Below are positions 24,926-32,734 of a DNA stretch of 64,000 bases, one piece after another. Position numbers and translations under genes: made by a program. The DNA comes from Mucilaginibacter sp. UBA5151. Its GTDB lineage: Bacteria > Bacteroidota > Bacteroidia > Sphingobacteriales > Sphingobacteriaceae. The DNA lies in the NCBI GenBank assembly GCA_002413785.1, contig DHXR01000035.1:46754-110753 (forward strand). Reading direction: 5' to 3'. Below the pieces are notes generated by a model, which was given only the letters and a program-made list of their open reading frames with translations, was not told where the DNA came from and did no database searches. Position 1 is the stretch's first letter; each line of letters opens with the position of its first letter.

Positions 24926-26182
24926 ATGCTTGTTTTTAAATTCGGAGGGGCGTCGGTAAAAGATGCTGAAGGTATAATCAACCTGGTAAAGGTTGTAAAG
25001 AAGTTTGAGGGTAACCAGTTGCTGATCGTTATTTCGGCTATGGGAAAAACCACCAATGCGCTCGAAAAATTGACCAGGGCCTATATTAATGGTGATGATG
25101 ATGTTCATGCTGTTTTTGAAGAAATAAAGAAATATCACTTTGGTATCATAACGCAATTATTTGAGCCATCGAACCCTGTTTTTGATGAAGTAGCCAATAC
25201 GTTTGTAGAGATAGACTGGATAATTGAGGATGAGCCGCATGACAGTTATGATTTTACTTATGACCAGATAGTGTCCATCGGCGAGCTGGTTTCCACCCGT
25301 ATTGTCAGCGCTTATTTAAACAAAGAAGGGTTAAAAAGCCAATGGCTGGATGTGCGCGGGTATATCCACACAGATAATACCTACCGCGAAGGCATTGTGC
25401 AATGGGATAAAACCCGTGCTGCTATTAACAGGGATATTCCGGGCTTTTTACAAAAAGGAATAGTGGTGACCCAGGGCTTTTTAGGCGGCACATCCGAAAA
25501 CTTCACCACCACCCTCGGTCGCGAAGGTTCGGATTATACTGCATCCATATTTGCCGCTTGTTTGGGTGCGGAATCTGTTACCACCTGGAAAGATGTTCCC
25601 GGAATATTAAATGCTGACCCTAAATTTTTTGAAGACACCGTTAAGTTTGACGAGCTATCATACTCCGAAGCTATTGAAATGACCTATTACGGCGCCAGTG
25701 TTATCCATCCAAAAACTATAAAGCCGCTTCAAAATGCCCATATCCCCTTGCTGGTAAAACCATTTACCGATCCCGGGGCGCCGGGAACGGTTATTAAGGA
25801 TGAGGTAATAAATAAGTTTTTAAAACCTGTTATCATCTTAAAACAAAACCAGGTATTAATGTCAGTATCCGCCAAAGACTATTCTTTTATCTCCGAAAAT
25901 CATTTGAGCACTATTTTCGGTCTGTTTGCCCAAAACCAGGTTAAAGTGAATATGATGCAAACATCGGCGCTTAGTTTTACCGTTTGTTTTGATTTTTATG
26001 AAGAACGCTTCAAAAAACTTTTGCTGGGTTTAAGTGCCGGGTTTAATGTGAAATACAATGAAAGCCTCTCACTAATAACTGTAAGGCATCATACCAAAGC
26101 CTCGTTAAATGAGCTAACTGCGGGTAAAACCATATTACTCGAACAACAAAGCAGGAATACGGTGCAGTTTGTTGTTAAGTAG
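24926..26182 (+). CDS. Aspartate kinase (monofunctional)
   Basis: 418 residues. The kinase domain has KFGGASVKDAEGI, LDVRGYIHTDNTYREG, GFLGGTSENFTTTLGREGSD and VTTWKDVPGILNADP. Two shortened ACT-like segments follow from about residue 300. It phosphorylates aspartate at the entry to lysine, threonine and methionine synthesis. A second, quite different aspartokinase is at 54450-55826. Confidence 0.92.
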   Translation: MLVFKFGGASVKDAEGIINLVKVVKKFEGNQLLIVISAMGKTTNALEKLTRAYINGDDDVHAVFEEIKKYHFGIITQLFEPSNPVFDEVANTFVEIDWIIEDEPHDSYDFTYDQIVSIGELVSTRIVSAYLNKEGLKSQWLDVRGYIHTDNTYREGIVQWDKTRAAINRDIPGFLQKGIVVTQGFLGGTSENFTTTLGREGSDYTASIFAACLGAESVTTWKDVPGILNADPKFFEDTVKFDELSYSEAIEMTYYGASVIHPKTIKPLQNAHIPLLVKPFTDPGAPGTVIKDEVINKFLKPVIILKQNQVLMSVSAKDYSFISENHLSTIFGLFAQNQVKVNMMQTSALSFTVCFDFYEERFKKLLLGLSAGFNVKYNESLSLITVRHHTKASLNELTAGKTILLEQQSRNTVQFVVK

Positions 26183-26243
26183 CTCTTTGTAAAAAATGTA
26201 AAAAAATGTTAAAGTACCCTGCGTTTCATCGTTTTTAAACAGC

Positions 26244-26264
26244 AATGGGCTATATTAGCCCATT
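26244..26264. other. Perfect 9-bp hairpin
   Basis: AATGGGCTA/TAGCCCATT with a 3-base loop lies 21 bases before the next start codon. There is no T-run, so it is either a weak terminator for the aspartate kinase or a structured 5' leader of the MG2 protein. Confidence 0.5.
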
Positions 26265-26285
26265 ACAGCCAGTTAATCTTCTTTT

Positions 26286-29015
26286 ATGAAATTTTTTAAA
26301 CTATTTTGTTCTGTTTTCTTGTTTGCTGCTATTTTTAGCTCATCTGCTTTTGCACAAAATGATGCGGCTGTGTTAAACCAGATCATGGTTAAAACAGACA
26401 AGATCTATCATAGCTTCCCGATTGAAAAAGTTTACCTTCATTTTGATAAGCCTTATTATGCAATAGGCGATACCATCTGGTTCAAGGCTTATTTAACTAT
26501 TGGCAATCATGAGCCATCTCCACTAAGTAAAATTATTTACGTTGATATATTAGGGCCGCGTGATTCACTGATCCAGGGGATAAAATTACAGGTAAAAAAC
26601 AGCGTTGCCTGGGGTAATATACCGGTTTCGCAATATGCATTTAAAAAGGGCAATTACCGTATAGTAGCCTTCACCAATTTTATGAATAACACAGGCCCCG
26701 CGTATTTTTTCAGTAAAAACATGGTCATCGGCGATGCCGTTAATAACACGGTATCCACCCAAATAGCATTAAAAAGCACAATTGTTAACAAGTTGCCAAA
26801 AATATCAGCAGGTATTTATTATAAAGATGACGAAGGAAATCCATTCAGCGAGAAAAAAGTAAGCTGGACTGTTCAAAAGGAAGATGAAACAATAGCAAAA
26901 GGCAAAGGGATTACTGATAAAAACGGATTTATTGACATAGGTTTTACAAATATTAAAAATTCAAATCTCGATTCCGCAACTATGATTACGGTTATTGATA
27001 ACGGTTTTAAAAAACAGCTCAGTAGTTCGTTTCCGTTAAAATCAATTGCCCGGCCAAATGACATACAGTTTTTCCCCGAAGGCGGCCAGTTGATAACTGG
27101 TGTACGCACAAAAATAGCGTTCAAAGCGTTAAAACCAGATGGCCTTGGTATTGATTTAAAAGGGACTGTCACCGATAACAATAATAATATTGTAGCCGAA
27201 TTTTCATCATCGCACCTGGGAATGGGTCTTTTTTTGTTAACACCCGAAGCCGGTAAAACCTATACAGCAAAAGTGACATTTGCCGATGGTACAACAGCAA
27301 GCCCTGATTTTCCCAAAGTATTGACTGACGGGATAGATTTAAGTCTTGAAAATAGCGACCCCGATGTTTTGAATATTAAACTCCAGTGCGATTCTTCATT
27401 CCTGAAAGATTACCAGGGTAAAACCTTTTTCATACTGGCTAAATCAAGCGGTGTTATATGTTATGCTGCCAAAACGTCGTTGCAAAACCAGGTATATAAT
27501 GCATTGGTACCTAAAAGTAAGTTCCCTACGGGCATAGTTCAGGTTACACTGTTTATGTACGATGGTGAGCCTGTGAGCGAACGAATCGCTTTCATTCAGC
27601 ATAATGATCAGTTAAACCTAGCCATTACAGGCGACCAACCTGCATATACCACCAGGCAAAAAGTCAAATTGAATATTTCAGCTAAAGCAATTGATCAGCC
27701 GGTTGCAGGGAATTTTTCTGTAGCTGTTATTGACGAAACAAAAGTCCCGGTTGATGAAAACGCCGAAACAACGATATTAAGCAATCTGCTGTTAACATCA
27801 GATATTACGGGTTATATTGAAAAACCCAATTATTATTTCAATCATCCAAATGAAAAGACCCGGCAGTACCTTGATGTCCTTTTACAAACGCAGGGTTACA
27901 GGCGTTTTTCATACAGCGGAATTTTAAACAATAAATACCCGTCTCTAAATTTCTGGGCCGAACGTGGTATTGAAATAACAGGCACATTAAGGGCTTCTAA
28001 TGGTATCCCGGTCAATGGAGGTAATTTAAGTTTGTCGATCCCTGATAAAAGCTTTTCTACACATACGGTTACCAATTCCGATGGACGTTTTAAATTTTCA
28101 GACCTCGTATTTTTAGATTCGGCAAAAGTTAAGATAAGCGCCCGCGATAATGCACACGCCAGCGATCTTGTGATTACTATTGATAATGAACAGGCACAAA
28201 GTATCTCCGCAAATTTTAACACGCCCGATGAGATCATGAATATTGACAGTACGCTTGGCCCTTACATAAAAAACAGCAAATTACAATCCAGTAATACACA
28301 TGTACTAAAGGAAGTGGTTATTAAGGATACAAGAATAGTAAAAACGGTTAGCCATAAGGACTATGGCAGTTTGGCAAGTTTGAGCCAGGAAGCAGACCAC
28401 ACTATCCGACCGGATCAGTTGCAGGGCTGCCCCAATCTTTTGGAATGTGTAAAGGCGCTTGCAATGGGTATGACTTTTGAAAATGAAAATTTTTATATTA
28501 CCCGGAATTTTACTGCGGGGAAAAGAACGCCTGTAGCGATTTTTTTAAGCGGGTCTCCTGTGGATGTAAATACTTTAAATACAGTGAACACTGCGAACGT
28601 GGAATCTGTTGAAATATTTTTAAAAGATGAATTGGGGCTTATTAACAGCGCTTATGGCACCGACGGCGCCATTGTGGTAAATTTGAAAAAAGCGCCTGTA
28701 GGTGAAAAAATAAGCTTCCAGGATCTTAAAAACTTAATTCCTCAAAGAAATGAAGTGACCTTTAACCCAAAAGGCTATGCGCCAATCAGGACATTTTATA
28801 TACCAAGGTATTACGGGCCAAGAAGCACCCAGCCAACTCAAAACGACACGCGCAGCACTATTTATTGGAACCCAAATGTAACAACCGATAAAACCGGCGC
28901 TGCATCGGTTGAATATTTTAATGCAGATGGCCAGGGTACTTACCGCGTCACCATTGAAGGTATTGACGGTACAGGTAATATCGGGTGGCAGGTTTACAGG
29001 TATGTAGTGAAGTGA
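26286..29015 (+). CDS. Secreted MG2-domain / TonB-plug-like protein
   Basis: 909 residues with signal peptide (to about 23, AFAQ). The N-terminal MG2-like domain contains PIEKVYLHFDKPYYAIGDTI. Repeated Ig/macroglobulin-like segments follow, with FFPEGGQLITG and a carboxypeptidase-regulatory-type segment GTLRASNGIPVNGGNLSLS. A TonB-plug-like domain lies at about 700-800 (RTPVAIFLSGSPVDV, INSAYGTDGAIVVN). The end has WNPNVTTDKTGAASVEYF but no beta-barrel. Such Bacteroidetes proteins are thought to act in the envelope, but their job is unknown. A hairpin separates it from the upstream gene. Confidence 0.75.
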   Translation: MKFFKLFCSVFLFAAIFSSSAFAQNDAAVLNQIMVKTDKIYHSFPIEKVYLHFDKPYYAIGDTIWFKAYLTIGNHEPSPLSKIIYVDILGPRDSLIQGIKLQVKNSVAWGNIPVSQYAFKKGNYRIVAFTNFMNNTGPAYFFSKNMVIGDAVNNTVSTQIALKSTIVNKLPKISAGIYYKDDEGNPFSEKKVSWTVQKEDETIAKGKGITDKNGFIDIGFTNIKNSNLDSATMITVIDNGFKKQLSSSFPLKSIARPNDIQFFPEGGQLITGVRTKIAFKALKPDGLGIDLKGTVTDNNNNIVAEFSSSHLGMGLFLLTPEAGKTYTAKVTFADGTTASPDFPKVLTDGIDLSLENSDPDVLNIKLQCDSSFLKDYQGKTFFILAKSSGVICYAAKTSLQNQVYNALVPKSKFPTGIVQVTLFMYDGEPVSERIAFIQHNDQLNLAITGDQPAYTTRQKVKLNISAKAIDQPVAGNFSVAVIDETKVPVDENAETTILSNLLLTSDITGYIEKPNYYFNHPNEKTRQYLDVLLQTQGYRRFSYSGILNNKYPSLNFWAERGIEITGTLRASNGIPVNGGNLSLSIPDKSFSTHTVTNSDGRFKFSDLVFLDSAKVKISARDNAHASDLVITIDNEQAQSISANFNTPDEIMNIDSTLGPYIKNSKLQSSNTHVLKEVVIKDTRIVKTVSHKDYGSLASLSQEADHTIRPDQLQGCPNLLECVKALAMGMTFENENFYITRNFTAGKRTPVAIFLSGSPVDVNTLNTVNTANVESVEIFLKDELGLINSAYGTDGAIVVNLKKAPVGEKISFQDLKNLIPQRNEVTFNPKGYAPIRTFYIPRYYGPRSTQPTQNDTRSTIYWNPNVTTDKTGAASVEYFNADGQGTYRVTIEGIDGTGNIGWQVYRYVVK

Positions 29016-29017
29016 AT

Positions 29018-29140
29018 GGTTGATTGAGTTGATTAAGTGAGCGGTTGTAGAAGCGTTGCAGGTTTGTAAACGTTATGATACCGTTCCGGTAAGCTTTTTA
29101 ACATAGTCAACCTAATCTAACTTATTCAACCCAATCAACC
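29018..29140. terminator. GTTGATTAAGTGA-class inverted repeat
   Basis: The left arm GGTTGATTGAGTTGATTAAG (29018 on) pairs with the right arm ending TTCAACCCAATCAACC, which abuts the next ATG. Probably the terminator of the MG2 gene. Confidence 0.6.
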
Positions 29141-29141
29141 A

Positions 29142-29573
29142 ATGACTAACAAACTAACCCCATTCCATGTTGCTGTACCTGTTTATGACCTGGAAGCATC
29201 CAGAAAGTTTTACAGGGAGGTTTTGGGCTGTAGCGAAGGCAGGAGCTCCGATATCTGGACCGACTTTAATATTTACGGCCACCAGTTTGTTATCCATTTA
29301 AAACCCCGGCCTGCCGAAGAAATTAAACAGCACCATAATCCGGTCGACGGTCATGATGTACCGGTGCCCCATTATGGCGTAGTTTTGGAATGGGACGAAT
29401 GGCATAAACTGGAACAAAGATTAAGGGAGCATCACGTAAAATTTGTGATTGAACCCTATATCCGCTTTAAAGGCCTGCCAGGCGAACAGGCGACCATGTT
29501 TTTCCTTGACCCCTCCGGCAACGCCCTCGAATTCAAATCATTTAAAGATTTCGGGCAGTTGTTTGCGGTTTGA
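29142..29573 (+). CDS. VOC-family (glyoxalase-like) protein
   Basis: 143 residues in two beta-alpha-beta modules. Conserved metal-ligand-like residues are visible: HVAVPV, IWTDFNIYGHQFVIHLKP, HYGVVLEW and FLDPSGNALEFK. It resembles dioxygenase- or lyase-type VOC proteins, substrate unknown. Cytosolic. It begins right after a repeat hairpin and converges on bioB. Confidence 0.85.
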   Translation: MTNKLTPFHVAVPVYDLEASRKFYREVLGCSEGRSSDIWTDFNIYGHQFVIHLKPRPAEEIKQHHNPVDGHDVPVPHYGVVLEWDEWHKLEQRLREHHVKFVIEPYIRFKGLPGEQATMFFLDPSGNALEFKSFKDFGQLFAV

Positions 29574-29630
29574 TCAATCCGATCATACCTATTTTTCGTC
29601 ATGGGAGTGGTAAATTTCAGCTATTAAGGA

Positions 29631-29684
29631 TTGTAATGGGTTTTAAAGTTTAATATTGTTACAAACCTTTAAAACCCATTACAA
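29631..29684. terminator. Bidirectional terminator between VOC gene and bioB
   Basis: Perfect 18-bp arms: TTGTAATGGGTTTTAAAG (29631-29648) and its inverse (29667-29684), 18-base loop. It lies between convergent stops with A/T-rich tails on both sides. Confidence 0.8.
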
Positions 29685-29688
29685 CATT

Positions 29689-30681
29689 TTAAACCTCTTC
29701 AACTTCCTTCACAGGCTTCCCGTTCTTAAACGCTTTCCTCGGTGTTAAACCCAGCAGGTCAAACATAGCCATATCGGTATCAAAAGAAGGATTTGGCGTA
29801 GTTAACAATTTTTCTCCGGCAAAAATTGAATTTGCACCGGCCATAAAACAAAATGCCTGTTCAACCAAACTCATTTCCGTACGGCCCGCCGATAAGCGGA
29901 CTACCGTTTTCGGCATAATAATACGGGTGGTAGCAATCATACGTACCATATCCCAAACAGAAACCCGCGGCTGATCTTCAAGCGGTGTCCCTTTTACAGG
30001 TACCAAAGCATTAATTGGCACCGATTCGGGGTGTTTCGGTAAATTCGACAAGGTTTTAAGCATCGAAACACGGTCGTCCACGGTTTCGCCAAGTCCGATA
30101 ATGCCGCCGCTGCAAACGGTTATTTTCGCTTTACGTACATGTTCCAGCGTTTTTAAGCGGTCATCGTAAGTGCGGGTAGTAATAATACGTTTATAATCTT
30201 CTTCGGATGTATCCAGGTTATGGTTATAGGCATACAGGCCGGCGTCCGCCAATCGTTGTGCCTGGTGTTCGGTGAGCATTCCCAGGGTACAGCAAACCTC
30301 CATATCCAATTCGTTAACCGCCTTCACCAAATCTATCACTTTATCAAAATCGCGGTTATCACGTACTTCACGCCATGCTGCACCCATACACAGTCTTGAC
30401 GCGCCGCCGGCTTTCGCTCTTTTTGCCGCTCCGATTACTGCTTCTTTAGGCATAATAGCATGCACTTCAACGCCGGTATCATACCTTGCGGCCTGTGGGC
30501 AATACGCGCAATCCTCGGTGCAGCCCCCTGTTTTAATAGATATTAAGGAACTGATCTGTACTTCCGAATAATCTTTGTTTTCGCGGTGTATGGTGGCAGC
30601 CTCATAAACGAGGTCTAACAGGGGCCTGTGATATATTTCAGCTATTTCTTCTTTTGTCCAGTTGTATCTTACTTCAGTCAT
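29689..30681 (-). CDS. bioB: Biotin synthase
   Basis: 330-residue radical SAM enzyme that inserts sulfur into dethiobiotin. The cluster motif is CTEDCAYCPQ (Cys x3 Cys x2 Cys). It also has SRLCMGAAWRE, YAYNHNLDTSEEDYKRII, GGIIGLGETVDDR and the arginine-containing TVRLSAGRTEMS that supports the 2Fe-2S site. No other bio gene is nearby. The start MTEVRYNWTKEEI is family-typical. Confidence 0.96.
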   Translation of the reverse strand: MTEVRYNWTKEEIAEIYHRPLLDLVYEAATIHRENKDYSEVQISSLISIKTGGCTEDCAYCPQAARYDTGVEVHAIMPKEAVIGAAKRAKAGGASRLCMGAAWREVRDNRDFDKVIDLVKAVNELDMEVCCTLGMLTEHQAQRLADAGLYAYNHNLDTSEEDYKRIITTRTYDDRLKTLEHVRKAKITVCSGGIIGLGETVDDRVSMLKTLSNLPKHPESVPINALVPVKGTPLEDQPRVSVWDMVRMIATTRIIMPKTVVRLSAGRTEMSLVEQAFCFMAGANSIFAGEKLLTTPNPSFDTDMAMFDLLGLTPRKAFKNGKPVKEVEEV

Positions 30682-30742
30682 TCTTTGTTTTTTTGATTTA
30701 CTTGCAATTTTGGGTCAATTATAGTGAAAATTTCACTAAAGG

Positions 30743-32110
30743 TTAATGATGTAAATGGGGCGGCAATAAAAATTTGGAAGCAAACCACAGCGGAAGAAAA
30801 AATCCGGCGCAATCAGTAAAAGTAGTGATGATGATAGATGAGGCTACAGCCGGATCTATACCTATCCTTTTTAATATTAACGGGATTGATGCACCGGTTA
30901 AACCTGCAACAATAAGGTTGCCCGTCATAGCTAAAAATAAAACAAGGCCAAGCAAAGGGTCGGCGTCATAAAACCAAGCAATAAAAAAAACTATCAGCCC
31001 ATTTGCCGCCCCATTTAGTAGTCCAACTAAAAACTCTTTTAAAACAGCATTATACGACTGCTTATCGGTAAGGTCATTTAATGAAATACGTCTCACAGTT
31101 ACTGCCAGGGCTTGTGTGGCTGCATTTCCCCCCATGCCGGCAATAATTGTCATATAAGCAGCAATCGGCGCGATCATGGCAACAGTACTATCAAAGTGGC
31201 GTATCACCGATGCGGCCAAATAGGCCGTTGCCAGGTTAATTACCAACCATGGAAGACGGCTTTTCACCGCATCCTTCCAGTTACCACTCAATTCCTCATC
31301 TTCCGATACACCTGAAAACTTTAAGATATCCTCGGTACTTTCCTGCTCAATTACGTCGATAATGTCGTCAACGGTGATCCTGCCAAGCAGCCTCATATAA
31401 TCATCAACAACAGGAATAGTCGTCAAATTATATTGGGAGATCAAACCGGCAACATCTTCCTGGTCAAGATCGGCTTTTACATAAACAAAATCGGTATTCA
31501 CCAGATCCCTGATATGCGCGTCGCCTTTTGCTTTTAAAATTGATTTGATCGATAAAATTCCAAGTAAAATATCCGCATCATCCACCACATAAATAGTGTA
31601 AAACTCCTCCATCTCTTCCGACTGGCGGATAATCTCATCCAGGGCATCCTTTTTATCAAGTTTTATATTCACCTTGATGATTTCAGAGTTCATTAACCCG
31701 CCCGCAGTGTCTTCGGCATATTTTAACAACGCACGAATGCTGTTGGCATCATCCTGGTCAATATCTTCTAATATTTCCTTTTGTTCATCTTCATCAAGTT
31801 GCGAAATAATATCGGTGGCGTCATCATAGTCGAGCTCTTCAACTATTTCCGATCGTTTTTCGGGATGAAGGTTGATAAGTAATTCTCCCGGACGATGTTC
31901 TTCGTCCATTTCGGAGATCACCTCTGATGCAACATCGGTTGGGAGGATATTGATAATCCTTTCTTTCGCTTCAAGCGGAAGTTTTTCAAATAGCAATGCA
32001 ATTTCTGAAGCATGGTACTCTTTCAGAACACCCTCTAATCCAGCATCATCACCTGCAAGCGCAGTTTCAATGCGGAGTAAATCGGATTTATCTATTTCAA
32101 AGGATTGCAT
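30743..32110 (-). CDS. mgtE: Magnesium transporter MgtE
   Basis: 455 residues. The cytosolic N domain (1-130) has repeated EILE/LDEDEQKEIL helices. Two CBS domains (about 130-260) include YTIYVVDDADILLGILSIKS and LTTIPVVDDYMRLLGRITVDD. Five membrane helices run from about 285, with MIAPIAAYMTIIAGMGGNAATQALAVTVR as the pore region and conserved acidic residues at the end. Mg2+ binding between domains gates the channel. Divergent from the P-type Mg2+ ATPase. Confidence 0.95.
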   Translation of the reverse strand: MQSFEIDKSDLLRIETALAGDDAGLEGVLKEYHASEIALLFEKLPLEAKERIINILPTDVASEVISEMDEEHRPGELLINLHPEKRSEIVEELDYDDATDIISQLDEDEQKEILEDIDQDDANSIRALLKYAEDTAGGLMNSEIIKVNIKLDKKDALDEIIRQSEEMEEFYTIYVVDDADILLGILSIKSILKAKGDAHIRDLVNTDFVYVKADLDQEDVAGLISQYNLTTIPVVDDYMRLLGRITVDDIIDVIEQESTEDILKFSGVSEDEELSGNWKDAVKSRLPWLVINLATAYLAASVIRHFDSTVAMIAPIAAYMTIIAGMGGNAATQALAVTVRRISLNDLTDKQSYNAVLKEFLVGLLNGAANGLIVFFIAWFYDADPLLGLVLFLAMTGNLIVAGLTGASIPLILKRIGIDPAVASSIIITTFTDCAGFFLPLWFASKFLLPPHLHH

Positions 32111-32131
32111 ACCCGACTAAAATACGATTTT

Positions 32132-32221
32132 GAATTTGAAAATTTGCTAATTTGAGAATTTGAAAATTATCATATCTTGCATCATCATTTTCAAATCTTC
32201 AAATTATAAAATCATCAAATT
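32132..32221. repeat. AATTTGAAAATTTG-class inverted repeat
   Basis: The left arm (32132-32168) and right arm (32186-32221) are built of AATTTGAAAAT words and their inverse, lying in the upstream region of mgtE. Confidence 0.55.
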
Positions 32222-32734
32222 ATTTTCATCTTCAATTTAAAAACCTACTTTTGCCCAAAATACAAAGTACAGTTTTAAGCTTTGTAAAATAGAAACAATT
32301 AAAATGGACGCAGGCCCGAGTTATAGTTATCAGCATGATCTTAAAAATACCAACCTGGATGACAGGAAAGGTAAACAGATATGTTTGGTACAAACATGCC
32401 ATCTTCTGCTTTGCACTTCCAACAGCTAAAACAAAAATAGCTGCCAAGCTAACTATTGCTTCAAATTCCGGCAGAATTTCCCCTTTCAAACACAACCAGG
32501 TTCAACACTTTTTTTATCATTTACATTGTGCGATCAGCGGTCCGGGCTGAATGTATTGTTAATAACCCCAGGCACAACAATATATAACATTAACTTAACA
32601 TAGGTTCCTGTTAATGCATTTATTATTGCATGTTAAAGATTTTGGTGTTTTAACCAGGCTTTAAATACGTTTTCATTCATCTGTGCTGCCTGATCGGAAG
32701 GCAAGCTTTATAATTATACAGGGAGGATCTAAAA
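32222..32734 (+). promoter_or_regulatory. Long leader/intergenic region between divergent Mg2+ transporter genes
   Basis: With the adjacent hairpin, 624 bases separate mgtE and mgtA. I see no credible gene. TACTTTTG at about 32248 and scattered short inverted words (AACCTGG about 32342 with CCAGGTT about 32499) are the only signals, besides GGGAGGATCT ending about 6 bases before the mgtA ATG. The length and the setting invite a regulatory RNA, but no known riboswitch is recognised. Confidence 0.35.
32722..32731 (+). promoter_or_regulatory. Shine-Dalgarno-like ribosome binding site of mgtA
   Basis: GGGAGGATCT ends a few bases before ATG 32735. A clear purine-rich SD is exceptional here, where nearly all other starts have AT-rich leaders. 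Confidence 0.6.

Noticed and set aside
32335..32550. 71-codon + frame upstream of mgtA
   Set aside because: Open frames exist on both strands here; neither has a start context or recognisable family features. Left as leader sequence.
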